64,000 nt of DNA from Boletus sp. NGJ (Eukaryota > Basidiomycota > Agaricomycetes > Boletales > Boletaceae): the NCBI GenBank assembly GCA_019096195.1, contig JAGTXK010000119.1, positions 372,001 to 436,000 of the forward strand, in the 5' to 3' direction. The notes beneath the pieces are model-generated. The model was not told the DNA's origin. It did not search any database and worked only from the letters and a program-made list of their open reading frames with translations. The position numbers and the translations under genes were made by a program. The first letter of the stretch is position 1. Every line of letters starts with the position of its first letter. Shown here one piece after another: positions 28,913-41,057 of this stretch.

Positions 28913-31224
28913 ATGATCGACGGCATCTCGCTCGAATCTTTGCAGGCGCTGCTCGCAGAGAACCTCCGAGTCGCTACGGCGTACCGCCCACGTTTCATCG
29001 ACGTCGCCTGTGCACTCGGTGCCCTTTACGCCGTTCTCCAAGGCATCCAACACGCCCGCCGCCGACTGAAAACGACCGCTCTTCTTGGACCACCCAATCC
29101 CTCTTTCGTGTGGGGCATAGGTAAGGCGCTTATCACGTCTCCCGATCAGGGGGCACAGTACGAGAAATGGGCGGAAGAATATGGTGGGGTTTATGAGGTC
29201 GCTTGGACGCTAGGGGGAAGAAGGATTGTCCTCTGCGACCCAAAGGCAATAGCGCATTTCTATGGAGGGGAGCCATGGACCTACATATTGACACCTTTCG
29301 GACAACTCGTCACGGAGAAACTCGTGAGCAGAGATTCAAGTAAGAGCTTGATGACCGTGAGGTGCACTCATCGGGGTTGCATAGGTTGGCAAGGGAATAT
29401 TGTCTGCAAAGGGAGAGAGTCACCGTAGGTGAGTACTTTTATCGTATTTTGTTCGTGTGGGCGTCGTGCTGACAGGACCCGATTCAGACAACGGAAAACA
29501 TTGACTCCGGCTTTCAGTAACGCTGCGATTCGCAATTTGGCTTCAGTCTTTTACGATTCGGCTTACAAGGTTTGTGTCTGATTTCAAGTGTCGAGAATTT
29601 TGCAACTAATAAATTTAGGCTAAGAGTGTTTGGGACTCTTTGATCGACTCGGATGGTGGTGGTAGTACCGTAATCGAAGTACAAAATTGGTATGTGATCG
29701 ATGGATGTTTCATGAACTACGCTAACCTGGAGCGCAGGATGAATCATATCTCGTGCGATGGCACCTCTGGCTTGACCTTAACAGCATCTAACCTGATTTG
29801 ACTAGTCTCGACACGATCGGCATAGCCGGTTTTTCTCATGATTTTGGTTCACTGGATGGCAAACCGGCCTCGGTGACGGAAGTCTTTGACTCCTTTGGCA
29901 ACACCAAGGCAAAGAGACATAGGTTCCTCATTTTACTCGCTCAAACACTCCCATGGTTGTTAAACCTCCCGACGTCACGCTCGAAGCTCATCCAGAGGCT
30001 GAATGACACGATGGGGGATATTGCAAACGTGTTGCTCATGAGATCGAAGAAGGAAAAGGAGGCAGGTACCTTGGGAGAGACGGAAGAAAAGTCTATCATT
30101 GGTCTTCTAAGTATATTTACGTGTCCTCCGATATTCGATGAATTTTAACTGAGTTCATCTAGTTCGGTCTGAAAACCAAGGCAGCCAGCTCCATTTGGCG
30201 CATGAGGAGGTGGTGTCACAAGTAAGGATTGGCATGCTATGTCGATTGATAACTCAATGACCGCTCTCACCTAGGCCAAAGTTTTACTCCTTGCTGGATA
30301 TGAGACTACGTCAAGTAAGCCGACCAATCCTCTAATTGAACTGAGCTCACAACTTATTGTCACCACCATAGTCAGTTTGACGGTATGAAAGGCCTGAAAA
30401 CAAATGAGATGTCACTAATGTGCAAGGGCTTTGGCTGTTCCAGTGGGCATTGATCGAATTGTCAAAAAATGGAGATATTCAAACGAAACTGCGAGCGGAG
30501 CTTCTCAAATTCGGAGCGGACCCAACTTATGATCAACTTGCCAACAATCTGCCCTATCTCGATGCCGTGGTGCACGAAACGCTTCGTATGCATCCTCCTC
30601 TTCCGGATTTTGTTCGCATGGCAAGTACACAAGGTTCATTTGTACCATGTTTTAATCCATTTGGCAAACAGGCTGCAGAGGACGACATTATCCCCTTGAG
30701 CAAACCCGTACGCACCCGATCTGGCAAGCTCGTTGACCATATCTCGGTTGCAAAGGGGACGTTCCTGTCTGTTTCAGTACCATCTATCAATCGCTCGACG
30801 GCGCTGTGGGGCGCTGATGCCAAGGAGTTCAAGCCTGAACGGTGGATCGGGGAAGAAGGTATCCCGGCTGCGGCGAAAGAGGTCCAGGGACACCGGCATC
30901 TGCTAACCTTTATCGATGGTCCGAGAACATGTCTCGGAAAGGGATTCGCGATAGCCGAATTCAAGGTATGTACGCGCAATGCACACCCTCTCTCGATGGA
31001 GCGGCGTTTCGCGTGCCCCGATTCGACGGGGGAAAAAAAAACGTTGACCCCTCCCTTCCCCCCTTTTATAGATCGTGCTTTCGATTCTGGTGAAAAATTT
31101 TGTGTTTGAACTTCCCGGTGGACCAGGGACGGTGATCGAGATGGTGAGGGGTATTTTACCCAGGCCGAAAGTGGCCGGCGAGGAGGGTTCTGCAGTCCCC
31201 TTGCTCGTGAGGCGTTTTGAGTGA
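28913..31224 (+). CDS. cytochrome P450 (copy B)
   Basis: P450 of the same family as copy A. The N-terminus has a membrane segment (FIDVACALGALYAVLQGI) then a basic hinge and LLGPPNPSFVWGIGKAL. Landmarks: GILSAKGESHRR-QRKTLTPAF across an intron, LLAGYETTS, HETLRMHPPL (ExxR), FKPERW and the heme loop FIDGPRTCLGKGFA. The end is VPLLVRRFE. The start at 28913 is the first ATG ahead of the anchor and is shared with copy D. The same 11-nt microexon is present (30372-30382, TCAGTTTGACG). A GC donor (GCAAGT) opens the intron 30621-30671; in this copy that intron happens to stay open in frame, but it is removed by comparison with A and D. No inactivating change seen. Confidence 0.88.
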
Positions 31225-31794
31225 CTGCAGGCGTCATCCTGGGATGTTATCATTTTACAGACTTTTAGGTGGATGTATGGAATACCAGTATGCTCTTTAC
31301 GGCCCTCGATTCCTCTCTCCCGTTGAAGCGTGTTTGGAGGTCGTTCGTTGACGAATGTGATCTACACTACTGGTTCACTCTGGTAAGAGATGACTAGTGA
31401 CCTAGTGACCCCCGAAGGCTTCGAAGGAGGCGTCCTTTTGTCCGAGTCCAGCATTGTGTCGTCGAGGTGAAAATCGGGTCTAATCAACCTTGGCGGACAC
31501 ATGTTTGCAGTTTCGTGGTGACATTGCGTCCGTGTGTGTCCATTTGGTCGGCGTGGACGCCTTCGCGTGGGAGGGTCCAAGCCAGGCCCCCTGTTCATTA
31601 ACGTTTCATGACTAGTCGCACTACACCCGGAGATCCGACGGAGGGGATGATCCAACTGGTTTCTACTACTAAGGCCTCATTACAAGATAACTTATTAAAA
31701 GAACAAACTCTCCGAAAGCTTGGATGGAAACTCGCCGACGATAAAGGGCTAAATTCTCTCAATCGCAGGGGTGAAGAAAATAAAAATAGACAAG
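31225..31794. other. spacer between convergent P450-B and P450-C
   Basis: Non-coding. About 31605-31794 is the inverted counterpart of the DNA downstream of P450-A. The remainder shows no repeat or gene. Confidence 0.55.
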
Positions 31795-34047
31795 TTACTC
31801 CACGTATGGTTTGACACGCAGAGGCACCTTGCACCCTTCTTCGCCAGCAACTCGCGGCCTGGGAAGGAACCCTCTGCCCATCTCAATCTTTGTCTCCGTG
31901 CCATCACGCGGTTCAAACACAAAGTTCTTAACGAGTACGGACAGAACCGCCTGTTCAAGCACCGTTTTCAGCGCTAAAAGACCTGATGGACATCACAACC
32001 TACCTTGAACTCGGCGATGGCAAAGTTCTTTCCTAGACATGTCCTAGGGCCATCTGAAAAAGTGAGCAGATGACGATGCCCTTGTACTTCTTTGGCCTTG
32101 GCTGGTATTCCATTCTTACGATCGCCTTCAAGCCATCGGCTAGGTTTGAAGACTTTGGCGTCTTCGCCCCAGATGTCTGATGACAGATTCACGGATGAAA
32201 ACGGGATAGCGAGGCTGGTCCCTCGCGCGATAGGCAAGTTCTCGATCAGCTGCCCGGATTTGGTGCGAACGGGTTCGGAGAGGGGAATCACGTCGTCTTC
32301 GCCTGCCTATACATTATGAGAGGGATGAAGCGAAATAGATGACCGTAGGCGTACTATCCGCATAGATTCACGGATTGGGGCGTGGATACGAAGGGTTTCA
32401 TGGATGACGGCATCGAGATAGGGAAGACCGTTGGAAAGTTGGTCGTACGTCGGATCTGAACTGTGCTCGACAAGTTCGTTTCGCAGCTTCGTCTGGATGT
32501 CAGGGTTTCGTGATAGCTCAATGAGGGCCCACTGCAACTCGGGGGTAAATGCTGGCGCAGGCACGGTGTATGAATGGAATTACCGTCAAGCTAACTAGTG
32601 TAGATATGAGTTACACTGCTCCCTGAATATCAGACGGGAACTCACTGGACGTGGTCTCATATCCTGCAAGAAGCAGGACTTTCATCTGCAACGAAGTCTG
32701 AGAAAACTCTGACGTTTATTTGCAGCATGTTGAATTACCTGCGAGAGCATCTCTTCCTTTGACAAGTGGAACTCTGACTCGGCGTCTTCCCCCTGGACTG
32801 TTTTGAACACGTCAACGACTGTAGTCGTGCTCCCGAAAAAAAAGAAACGTACTGAGTAGCCCAATGACGGACTTTTCCTTCTTGTCGCCAGTAGTACCAA
32901 TATCTAACTCCTTCCTAGTTCGAGCGAGTAAATCATTCGATATTTCCTCCATCGCAGTGTTCAACTTCGAGACCAACTTCCCGCGTGGCGTGGGTATATC
33001 GGTAAGAAATGGGAACACCTGCGCCAAGAGGATGAGGCCGACGTTTAACGCGGAAGCAGAGGAGGATGAATTAAGAGCATCGAAAACCTCAGTAACCGAG
33101 GCATGTTTCCCATCGAGAGCACCAAAGTCATGTGAGAAACCTGCGATACCGATTGTGTCGAGGCTGGCGCGATGTGTAAAAGTGAAGAAAAAGCGGTAAG
33201 AGGGAAAGCGTACGAGACGTAATTCATCCTTGATAACCAACAGTTAGCAGGACGTCGCCTAGAGATAGCTGATACCTGAATCTCACCAGTTCTGTACATC
33301 AATGATTGCACTGTCTTCACTGCTCGATTCGATGAGGGTACTCCAGGCTGCTTTGGCCTAACCGGAAACAGTTCCAGATGAGATGGACACGAATATATCC
33401 AAGAGGAAACCACCTTGTGTGCTGAGTCATAGAAAATTGGCGTCAGCGTCCGAATCGCAGCAATACTAAATGCCGGAGTCAACGATTTGCGTTGTCTAAC
33501 GAACCGATCAATGTCTCTTCTCCACAGTGGATTGAAGAACATGCCTTTTGTGGCTTTCTCCGTCAGCCCAAAGCAGACCTCGCCCAAACTATCATGGCAC
33601 ATGTCAGATACGATACGCCAGACAACAAGCCCATGAGCCTCAACTCACCCCGTTCTCGAGAAATTTCCTTGTCAAAGGCGTCCGAACGTACGTCCAGGTC
33701 TCCTTCGCATGGAAGTGTGCGATAGCCTTGGGATCGTGCAAGATGATCCTGCGCTGTCCCAACGTCGAAGGTGCTTCATATACTGAACCATACTCCTGTG
33801 CCCACGATTCATATATGGAGGATGGGTCATCAGCCTCCAGAAGTATCTTTCCAACACCATATAAGAAGCTCAAACTAGGTGGACCCCTGAGTTTGGGAGT
33901 GCGAACCCGCCTGCGGGACATCCGTATAAGCTTGACGAACGTCCAGAGTGCTGTGCAGGCAACGACTGCATTGAATGGAGACAGAGGTGGGATATGAGAG
34001 AGAATCTTGTTCATTGCCTCGGGAATCTTTGTGGAGAATATTTCCAT
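31795..34047 (-). CDS. cytochrome P450 (copy C, inverted copy of A)
   Basis: Near-copy of P450-A on the opposite strand. The N-terminus is MEIFSTKIPEAMNKILSHIP with anchor FNAVVACTALWTFVKLI and hinge RRRVRTPKLRGPP. It keeps the AGYETTS-type I-helix region, HETLRIH (ExxR), FKPSRW, the heme loop FSDGPRTCLGKNFA and the end VPLRVKPYVE. The GC..AG intron of copy A is conserved (33496-33544, donor GCATGT). Similarity to A continues about 180-200 bp past the stop and weakly into the promoter. Protein differences are scattered substitutions and no break was noticed, so both copies are likely functional and have diverged for some time. It is convergent with P450-B, and its upstream side faces the transposon block. 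Confidence 0.88.
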
Positions 34048-34125
34048 GGTTTGAATGGATGGGCAAACACTGGGCGAGGAGATGGGCAGAAGGTGTTGAT
34101 TATCTTTGTTGTAGTGCGATGGCCG

Positions 34126-34133
34126 CTTTTATG
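34126..34133 (-). promoter_or_regulatory. TATA-like box of P450-C
   Basis: CATAAAAG on the minus strand, 79 bp upstream of the ATG, aligned with TATAAAG of copy A but with its first base changed. Confidence 0.4.
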
Positions 34134-35497
34134 CATGTTCCCTACGCATGGTGATGACAACGGGCCGATGAGCACACTGCCGAGTGCGGCCGGCTTGTGC
34201 CGGGTGGACGCGAACGTTTCACTCCAGCATTTCGGCGCATGGCAACGAGTGTCAAAAGTTATCCCCTTCCATCTGCATCGCCTACAACGAAGTGCCGTTA
34301 GGTAAGACGATGCATATAACGTGGCGGGAGGTGCATGCTCAACTAGCATCGATACTAGCGTTTGTCAGACAAAGATCAACAAGATGGACACCAAGTTACT
34401 CACATGCAGATTTTAGAGGTCAGAATGTAGCAATGGGAGCGAAATCTGTAGTCTCCAGCTGCTCCGTCTGGGTCTCAGACCCGCCCGGGTAGATGGCCAG
34501 CTGTAACGACTTGTGTCCGGCGACGCGAAACCAATGAGCCGATCAGTTGCAACAGCATGACCATCGACGGGCGCACCGTGAAATGGGGTGTCAATGGCAA
34601 CTCTCCTTGTCCACAGTGCCGGTAGCATCGACCTTTCAAGTCTGGCACCAAGCAGGGCCTTCTTTGAACTCGCCGTGGGGGAGTTGATGTTGACATCTGG
34701 GTGCTGTCGAGACAGCTAGGTATCTTAGTGTCGTCGTTCAGCTGTTCCATGGTCTGTTCAATGTTCTCGTTACTGCTGCCCTTCGTGGGTATTAGGCGTC
34801 CCATGGGTATCGCTGGTATCTTGTTAACGTTGGTGCTGAGCAACTTTGGCGTGGGCAGTGGTATGATTCGAGGTTCCTGACCGTCGTTCTTCAGTTCGCC
34901 TACCCTGCGGTACATGTGTGATTGATAAACCACCAGATGAAGTCGAAGCCGCAGGCATATCTTGAAGTGCTGACTCCTTCGTCCGACGAGGCAGAGGTCA
35001 CAATTGATATTTCTATTGCCAAAGGTAGACTTCGTACTGTTCGGCAAATTCTGATACTATAACCTTGTACACAGTAGTATCGTTGCACTTGAGAATTTCG
35101 TAGTGTCCAGGCAAGTGTTGTATCTATTACCGTTGTCCAGCAGGCTCAGGATCTTTTTTTTTTTTGAACAGTCCTAAATTCGGACAGCTGTGGTCCTCTC
35201 CAAGGTCCTCTCCCCGGCAGTGGGATTCAGCAGTGAGTGAGTCGTGACCAAATCACACACATTCAAATAAAATAATATCATATTCCTGGACACGGAGGGG
35301 ACAGGTTTGCGATCCAAGAATGCGTGGGAAGTGCCAAAAGTCGACGCCCGTGGGAAGTCTTGGCTTGACTTAACGGGAACCTAACCTTAACCTCAGTGTT
35401 GGGGCTCGTGTCGCCCAGGGCAGAGGGCTGGCGGTCATCACAATACTCCATCATCTGAACACTCCATTATCTACAACAACAGTACTACGATTTTATC
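34134..35497. other. P450-C upstream region, unknown ORF
   Basis: No gene could be assigned. A 190-codon minus-strand frame at 34475-35047 contains protein-like text (PTPKLLSTNVNKIPAIPMG and RVQRRPCLVPDLKGRCYRH) but no domain or start that I can defend. It may be a transposon-borne or degraded gene. A run of 13 T at about 35153 marks the start of the AT-rich transposon block. Confidence 0.3.
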
Positions 35498-36181
35498 ATG
35501 TCGAGCTTGGTCGTAAATGAATCAGACATGCAGGTCGTTTTGGCCATTTCAGAGGATGTTGAGTGTGATGTGGACGTAGTGAACAGTGTTGTCAGTTCAC
35601 GCAGACTTGGCAATGTGTTCGACTTTGTGGGTGTTCATCACATGCCGCTCCCAACAGTGCGTTTGTGGCCAGCAGGTCCTTGTGTACTCATTCAGTTTCA
35701 GTCGCTGACGCAACTGGTTCATTCCTTTCTGTACCTCACTGTTGCTGCATTGGAGAGTGTCGCTTTGATTCATCATGTTCCTTTTAGTCGACGCTGGCCT
35801 AAGAATCAGCTCATGGAAGAACTGTGCCGTCATGAATGTAATGCACCTTGCAAGTCTGATCTCGTGTTTGTCTTTGAGCAACATTGCAAAAGTAGAAGGG
35901 TCAGTCAACGCAGGCACACGAATGAGAATGATGCATGCATTGTGCAAGAATTTGTACAGTCCCAAGAATGTATGATGTGGTCATGTGATGGGATTCATTA
36001 TGTCTCGTCACATCTTCTTAAAACACAATATCAGATAGTGCCTGATGATGATGGGCTGTCATCTCTTCTCGTGGATGTACCATTACCTTTCATACTGTCG
36101 ATGTATATGCTGACATCCCAGGACACCAATTTTTTAATGAGTGCTCATTCGGTTGCATGTGCAAGTACTGCTACTCACTAG
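35498..36181 (+). CDS. Helitron-type N-terminal ORF fragment (tentative)
   Basis: Open frame of 227 aa. The order DVVNSVVSSRRLGNVFDFVG, GPCVLIQFQSLTQLVHSF, then PFSRRWPKNQLMEELCRH and CNAPCKSDLVFVFEQHC resembles, from memory, the N-terminal region found ahead of helicase-like domains in mushroom Helitron proteins. No DUF6570, Rep or helicase part follows, so it would be a fragment. Cys and His residues at the centre may form a zinc site. Alternatively it is an unrelated orphan. It is AT-richer than the host genes around it. Confidence 0.35.
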   Translation: MSSLVVNESDMQVVLAISEDVECDVDVVNSVVSSRRLGNVFDFVGVHHMPLPTVRLWPAGPCVLIQFQSLTQLVHSFLYLTVAALESVALIHHVPFSRRWPKNQLMEELCRHECNAPCKSDLVFVFEQHCKSRRVSQRRHTNENDACIVQEFVQSQECMMWSCDGIHYVSSHLLKTQYQIVPDDDGLSSLLVDVPLPFILSMYMLTSQDTNFLMSAHSVACASTATH

Positions 36182-36560
36182 GATAGGATTCAACTACTCT
36201 GAGTACATCATTGCCCTACAGTCAACCATTGGCCGGATGAACCACCTCACTTACTACTTTTGCCAATATGCACTGCTATGGAATATCACCTTGTTGGTAT
36301 GAACATTATCACAAATGATGCAGAAAATGTCCCTTTTTTATTTGACCTGTTGGGTTAGTCTCCAACATGATTTATGTTCATTGTTTTCTCACATAGTACA
36401 GCAATCATTAACGATTCTAACATACATCACATATATTTCACCTTCATTGACACTATGCAGAGAGCTCTCTCCATCCTATCACACTCGGCTGTCATCTTTG
36501 AGCTAAATGGCATGAACTGACATTTGTTCTCTCATCCTTACAACATTCCTCAACACAGTC

Positions 36561-39500
36561 TAGTGTTTGAAGGTCCAGTCCCAGGACCAGTCAAGGACCA
36601 GGGACTGGACTGCACTGGACCAATTTAGGACCGGACCGCAGTCCCAGTCCTTGCTCATTTCAAAAAATTGTGGTCCCTGTCCTATGATTTCTCATCAGAC
36701 TTGAGGACCGATACAGACTGGTCCGGACTGGTCCTTGTACGACATACACAACATAGCATAGTCTAAGTATCAACCAACTCAATGTCCTTATCATGACCTC
36801 CTGCCTTCTCATCCAGATCATGTAGTTCCTTGAAATCTTGCAATATAACCTCTTTGACATCGCATGTGTTGGCATGTGCACGATTGAAGATAGAATGGCG
36901 CCAGGAATGCTTGAGTATTTGTAGTTCTTCGAATCTCTCTGATCCCAGGCGGGAACGACAGTCAGTCGCGATCTCTGCACCTGCCAAAAACAATCGTTCG
37001 CATGGTACTGAAGATGTAGGAATGGCAGAGATATCCTTGGCAACATGTGCAAGAGTTGGGTATGTCACTGTGTGGTTCTTATCATTGACATTAGTATGTG
37101 ATAGCAAAGGGACCAAGAAACTCACCGCCCACCACTCGACCACGTCTGTCTCCTTTGTGACATTGTCAACGATTGTGAGATATTGGTGTAGCTCAGCAGC
37201 CCATCCGATTGATTGATTATTCTCTTGCTGGGCCTTTTCAACCAACTCACATCGGTGACAATCAAATTTGGACTCTAGCGTAGCGTTGGGTTTGGGCTGC
37301 GATGACACTGAAGTGGGCTTGGATGGCATCTTAGCCTGTGTTTCTTCCCAATACTCTCAAAGGGTATTCTCGACGACTTGCAGCGCTTCGTCATACCAGT
37401 TTTTGGCATGTGCATTTCCCTTTGCATGTTCTTCTTCTTGCTTATTTACTCCTCCCCACGCCATTTCGGTGTAATGTAATTTGTAGTAAGGGTGTAGGAC
37501 TAATGATCGTTAGTGAATATTAGAATACACATAGAATAAACATACCAAGGGCTAAGATATACACCGGCTTCTCGTCAAGCTTCACATAGTATTTTTCGAT
37601 CTTCGCAAGACCACTATCGATGGCGGCATGATACCGTTCATACTTTGCGTCAGCTCTCTTCGACTCCCATGCGCTCTGTAGCTCCTCAAGCGCAGGGATC
37701 GCGCACTAAAGAGTCGTGTGTTGCTCAGACGAAAAGTATTGCTGAATCTTGTTTGCTTCGGAAATGATTGCATGTGTGTCGTTGATAATCTCCCAGTCGC
37801 GAGCTCTGAGTAAGAAGGCAGTCCACGGGATGTGCTTCTCCACACAGCTGTTCTGCCGAATTGTCGTGATTGGGCCAAATAGTTCGTCTGTGGACTTGAT
37901 GAACAGGTTGATGGGTTGACAAAGGCTGTATGACCGTGCCAACATGGTGTCAGCTGTGCCCCAATGCATGTTGCTATGGAGGGGGATCTTGAGTGGTGGG
38001 ATGATGCCATATTTGGCTTGAAGCAACTCGAAGTACTCGAGCTGTTGAGTCGAACATTGTATCTGTACAATAAGGACGTTCAAAGTCAGCAAAAGCAGGA
38101 AAAATAAGGATAAGAACGTACCTTGACAGCCAATGTGTGGACTGCAGCAATGACATCCAGAGAGTCTTTGAGAATGCGGTTACCAGTGAGATCAGGATCG
38201 AACTCCCAGATACTAGCTGTAGTCTCCACGCTTGAAATTCTTATTATAGTAGACATGATGGCAACGATAGATAGATTAACGACATGGGCAAGACACGGTA
38301 GACGGTGGTATGTGGGGTTGAATGAAAATATGTTGCGTCGGTGGAGGACTTGCTCGATTTTGTCACACATGGCATCATTGTTACTAGCATTGTTGGCAGT
38401 GATACAAAGTAGCTAGGGTGAGATGGTTCAGTTGAAACAATATAATATCAAAAGGGCTCGTACACACACCTTGCTTGACCCCTTCGAAATGATTCCGACT
38501 CGCTCACAAAGACCTACAAAGTAGCGGCCAATGTTGTCACCGGTGTGCACTCCAACAATCCCACAGAACGCAATGACTTCGGAGCATAGAGTCCATTTTG
38601 ACGGTTCTGAGTTCGACCCAATCGTACCATTGATCCAGTATGCTGTAATGCTGAGGAAAGCAGCCTTCATCTGATCGACTGACCAAAGGTCCATCATGGT
38701 TGAGATACGACCAGCAACATTTAACTTATGCAATAGACAGTCAATGAGAGAGAAAAAGATGATTGGGTTGACTTACCGCTAGCTCATCTTTGAGCTGCTT
38801 GAGAAAGGCCGCGAACACATTGTGAATGAACATCTTGACATTGTGTCCTGATGGCAAGTCGGTGTTGGTAGACTTTGGTCGCATCGCCACAAGGCTATTC
38901 CTGAACAACGCCTTATCAACAACTGCAAGCGACTATCCGCCTCATGGTTAGCTCATGTTCTGAGCTGCATCGTCTTTCACCCACCTGGTCATCACAAACG
39001 ACAAACTCTGCAACAGCCTTCAACACCTCTGTCCGTGAGAAGGTTCGCTCTACCCTCTTCGTCAACATTCCAGAAATACTTTGCTGGCCACTCTTTCCCT
39101 TCGCTTTCTGGGCTTCCAAAACTTTCAGTGGTATAGCAAGGTGATTTTCGAGGATATCTTTTTCTGTGCAATGTTTCTTATACAATTCATAGTGGATTCG
39201 GATGTGTCGTCGACACGTGGAATTACCACCAGTGAAGAAGGCTTTACGTCTACTGTGTCTCTGTACAAGTTTCTCATCATTCCTTTCAACGATTGTCGGT
39301 GAGTTCACAACATGCACACATTAGTTTGTGTGTACTCACTTGCATATGGTACACCAGCGACCTGTCAGAGTTTCCATCTCGGTTTCCATCTCATCATTTG
39401 CGCGCATGAATGTGACTTTGGTAGTGTTGGAGAAGATAGTAAGTAAGTCCTTCGTGCTGTCTTTCTTGACTACATGTATGACTGCCTCAGAGGCGCGATG

Positions 39501-40382
39501 TCTTGGAGGTCGTCCTTTTCTATATTAGATGTACTAACTGATGTTACAGCAGGCAATTACATACCTCACTGTCGACCATCTCAAACTCGTGCCCAGGTGG
39601 GCTACTAGCCCTGTCCGTGACCATCTCCAGCTCCATGGTCAAGTCTATCTGCTCCTCGACTGATGATACACTCTTGCATTTGTGTCTTTTCTCCTTTCTT
39701 CGTTGTTTCCTTGAGCGAGCTGAGTGAGCATTGGGGTGCTTGTCTGATTGCTCAGCCTTGAGGGAGCTCTCACTTCCATTGTCTGTTGATTCCATCTCGC
39801 TCGTGCTTGACATGTATTTTCTTTTCTTGGATTTCGCATTGTGGGGAAGCACTGCTTTTGACTTGGGCGGTCGAGAGCGCATACTGTTTTTTCTTGGCTG
39901 ACCAGTGTTTTCTTGGACCTTTGCAGTGGGAACTCTCTGTCGGGTTGATTTCCGTGTTTCTGACATTGTCAAACGATGGCAGATGTGCAGCAGGAAGAAA
40001 ATGACACAAGACTTATGGGTATGATGGCGCACGGATGTTGGGCTACTTTTGGTGGATATGGTAGACAGTAGTTTTACAATACAGGCATTAAGCTATGGTG
40101 GATAGACTTATATACTCCATTCCATGCATGATACACGTTGTAAGCTGTGGTTTGGGGCACGCTGCATTAATATTGTTGCTGTTTCGCAGGAATAAATCAT
40201 CTACTTGAGGGCAGTTTTTCATTTTGGGGACCAGTCCTTTCTCTAGCTAGGACCGCACAGGACTGGTCCTTATCAGTCCTGGTCCGGTCCCAACACATTG
40301 TGGTCACCAAAAGGACTGGTCCTGGTCCAGTCCTTCCAAAAATGGACACAGGACCAGACTGGACCAGATCTTAGAACACTAG
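36561..40382 (-). mobile_element. hAT DNA transposon
   Basis: Ends share the 8-bp inverted repeat CTAGTGTT (36561 and 40375-40382). Each end is packed with GGACCAG/CTGGTCC motifs in both orientations (36575-36735 and 40215-40370), as expected of hAT subterminal transposase-binding repeats. One minus-strand transposase gene fills the interior. No clear 8-bp target duplication flanks it (left AACACAGT, right CCACAAGC), so one end may have recombined after insertion. Its right end truncates a copy of the ~1-kb TA-flanked repeat. Confidence 0.8.
36763..39966 (-). pseudogene. hAT transposase (BED finger, dimerisation domain)
   Basis: Multi-exon transposase read from 39966 (MSETRKSTRQRVPTAK) with a basic NLS region. 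It has a BED-type zinc finger split by an intron (GRWCTICK, then CRRHIRIHYELYKKHC), the DDE/RNase-H-like core (ISTMMDLWSVDQMKAAFLSI, HRLPCLAHVVNLS) and the C-terminal hAT dimerisation domain (YPTLAHVAKDISAIPTSSV, PCERLFLAGAEI). Two in-frame stops were seen late in the core: TAG after EQHTTL and TGA in ENTL-EYW, where the family has Trp and Arg. Both are single C-to-T or G-to-A changes. The gene is therefore probably inactive, though little decayed. Confidence 0.75.
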
Positions 40383-41057
40383 CCACAAGCATAGGCCCAC
40401 ATGCCTCTAAACTGCCACACCCCGTGGATATACCTGACGCAGTGCTCGGTACACTATACAAGTACTAATCAGGAGCCCGCCTCCAGATCCTCGAACTCCC
40501 TGCTCAACCCTTGATCTCTGGTTCACGCCATAGATCATCCCTCGCACCGCCAAGTACTAATCAAGCCCACACTAGATTAACCCCTAGACATGGACAAGAT
40601 TCGATCTATCACCTGATATGATCCCATCTCAATACCCAATCCAACAATCACCATATGCAACGCTTCACGCGTTACCTTTCCATCTCTCCTTCCACTTCTC
40701 ATTTCCATTCCTATCTATTAGTTCCCCTTAGATATATCAAACATAGTCATGCCTAGAGCACTCCAGACTATATCTCACTTATATGCGCATACCACACACA
40801 TCTCATTCCATCACCCCCCTTTTCGCCACTGGACACTAACATTCCCTCGTTCCTGTGATGTCATACCCAGTATCCATGACGTCATAGCATAGCATGGTCC
40901 GTGCATCACTATCGGTAGTATATAAGTAGCCGGTAGAGTACCATGTTTCGCTTAGTCTTGAAATTGCCTTTCTCTCTGTCGCATATTGCTTTGGTTAGCA
41001 ACACTTCAGATATTAGGTCTAGATTTCTTTCTTTCATCCATTGCAAGTTCCTTTCAC
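40383..41057 (+). repeat. TA-flanked ~1-kb repeat, copy 1 (truncated)
   Basis: Same sequence as copies 2 and 3: CACATGCCTCTAAACTGCC near the left, GGACACTAACATTCCCTCG, a TATATAAG box at 40919-40926, and the terminal CATTGCAAGTTCCTTTCA. Its left part is missing where the hAT element ends. Its right end abuts a SAM-like-family gene remnant without a TA. Confidence 0.75.

Noticed and set aside
29391-29428. Apparent early stop in P450-B after the second exon
   Set aside because: Reading the exon in the frame GILSAKGESHRR and splicing to QRKTLTPAF gives the conserved P450 sequence.
40943-40945. ATG 24 bp after the start of the TATA box as the start of the SAM-like gene
   Set aside because: Transcription would start at or after this ATG, so it is unlikely to be used; the gene remnant is annotated from the end of the repeat instead.
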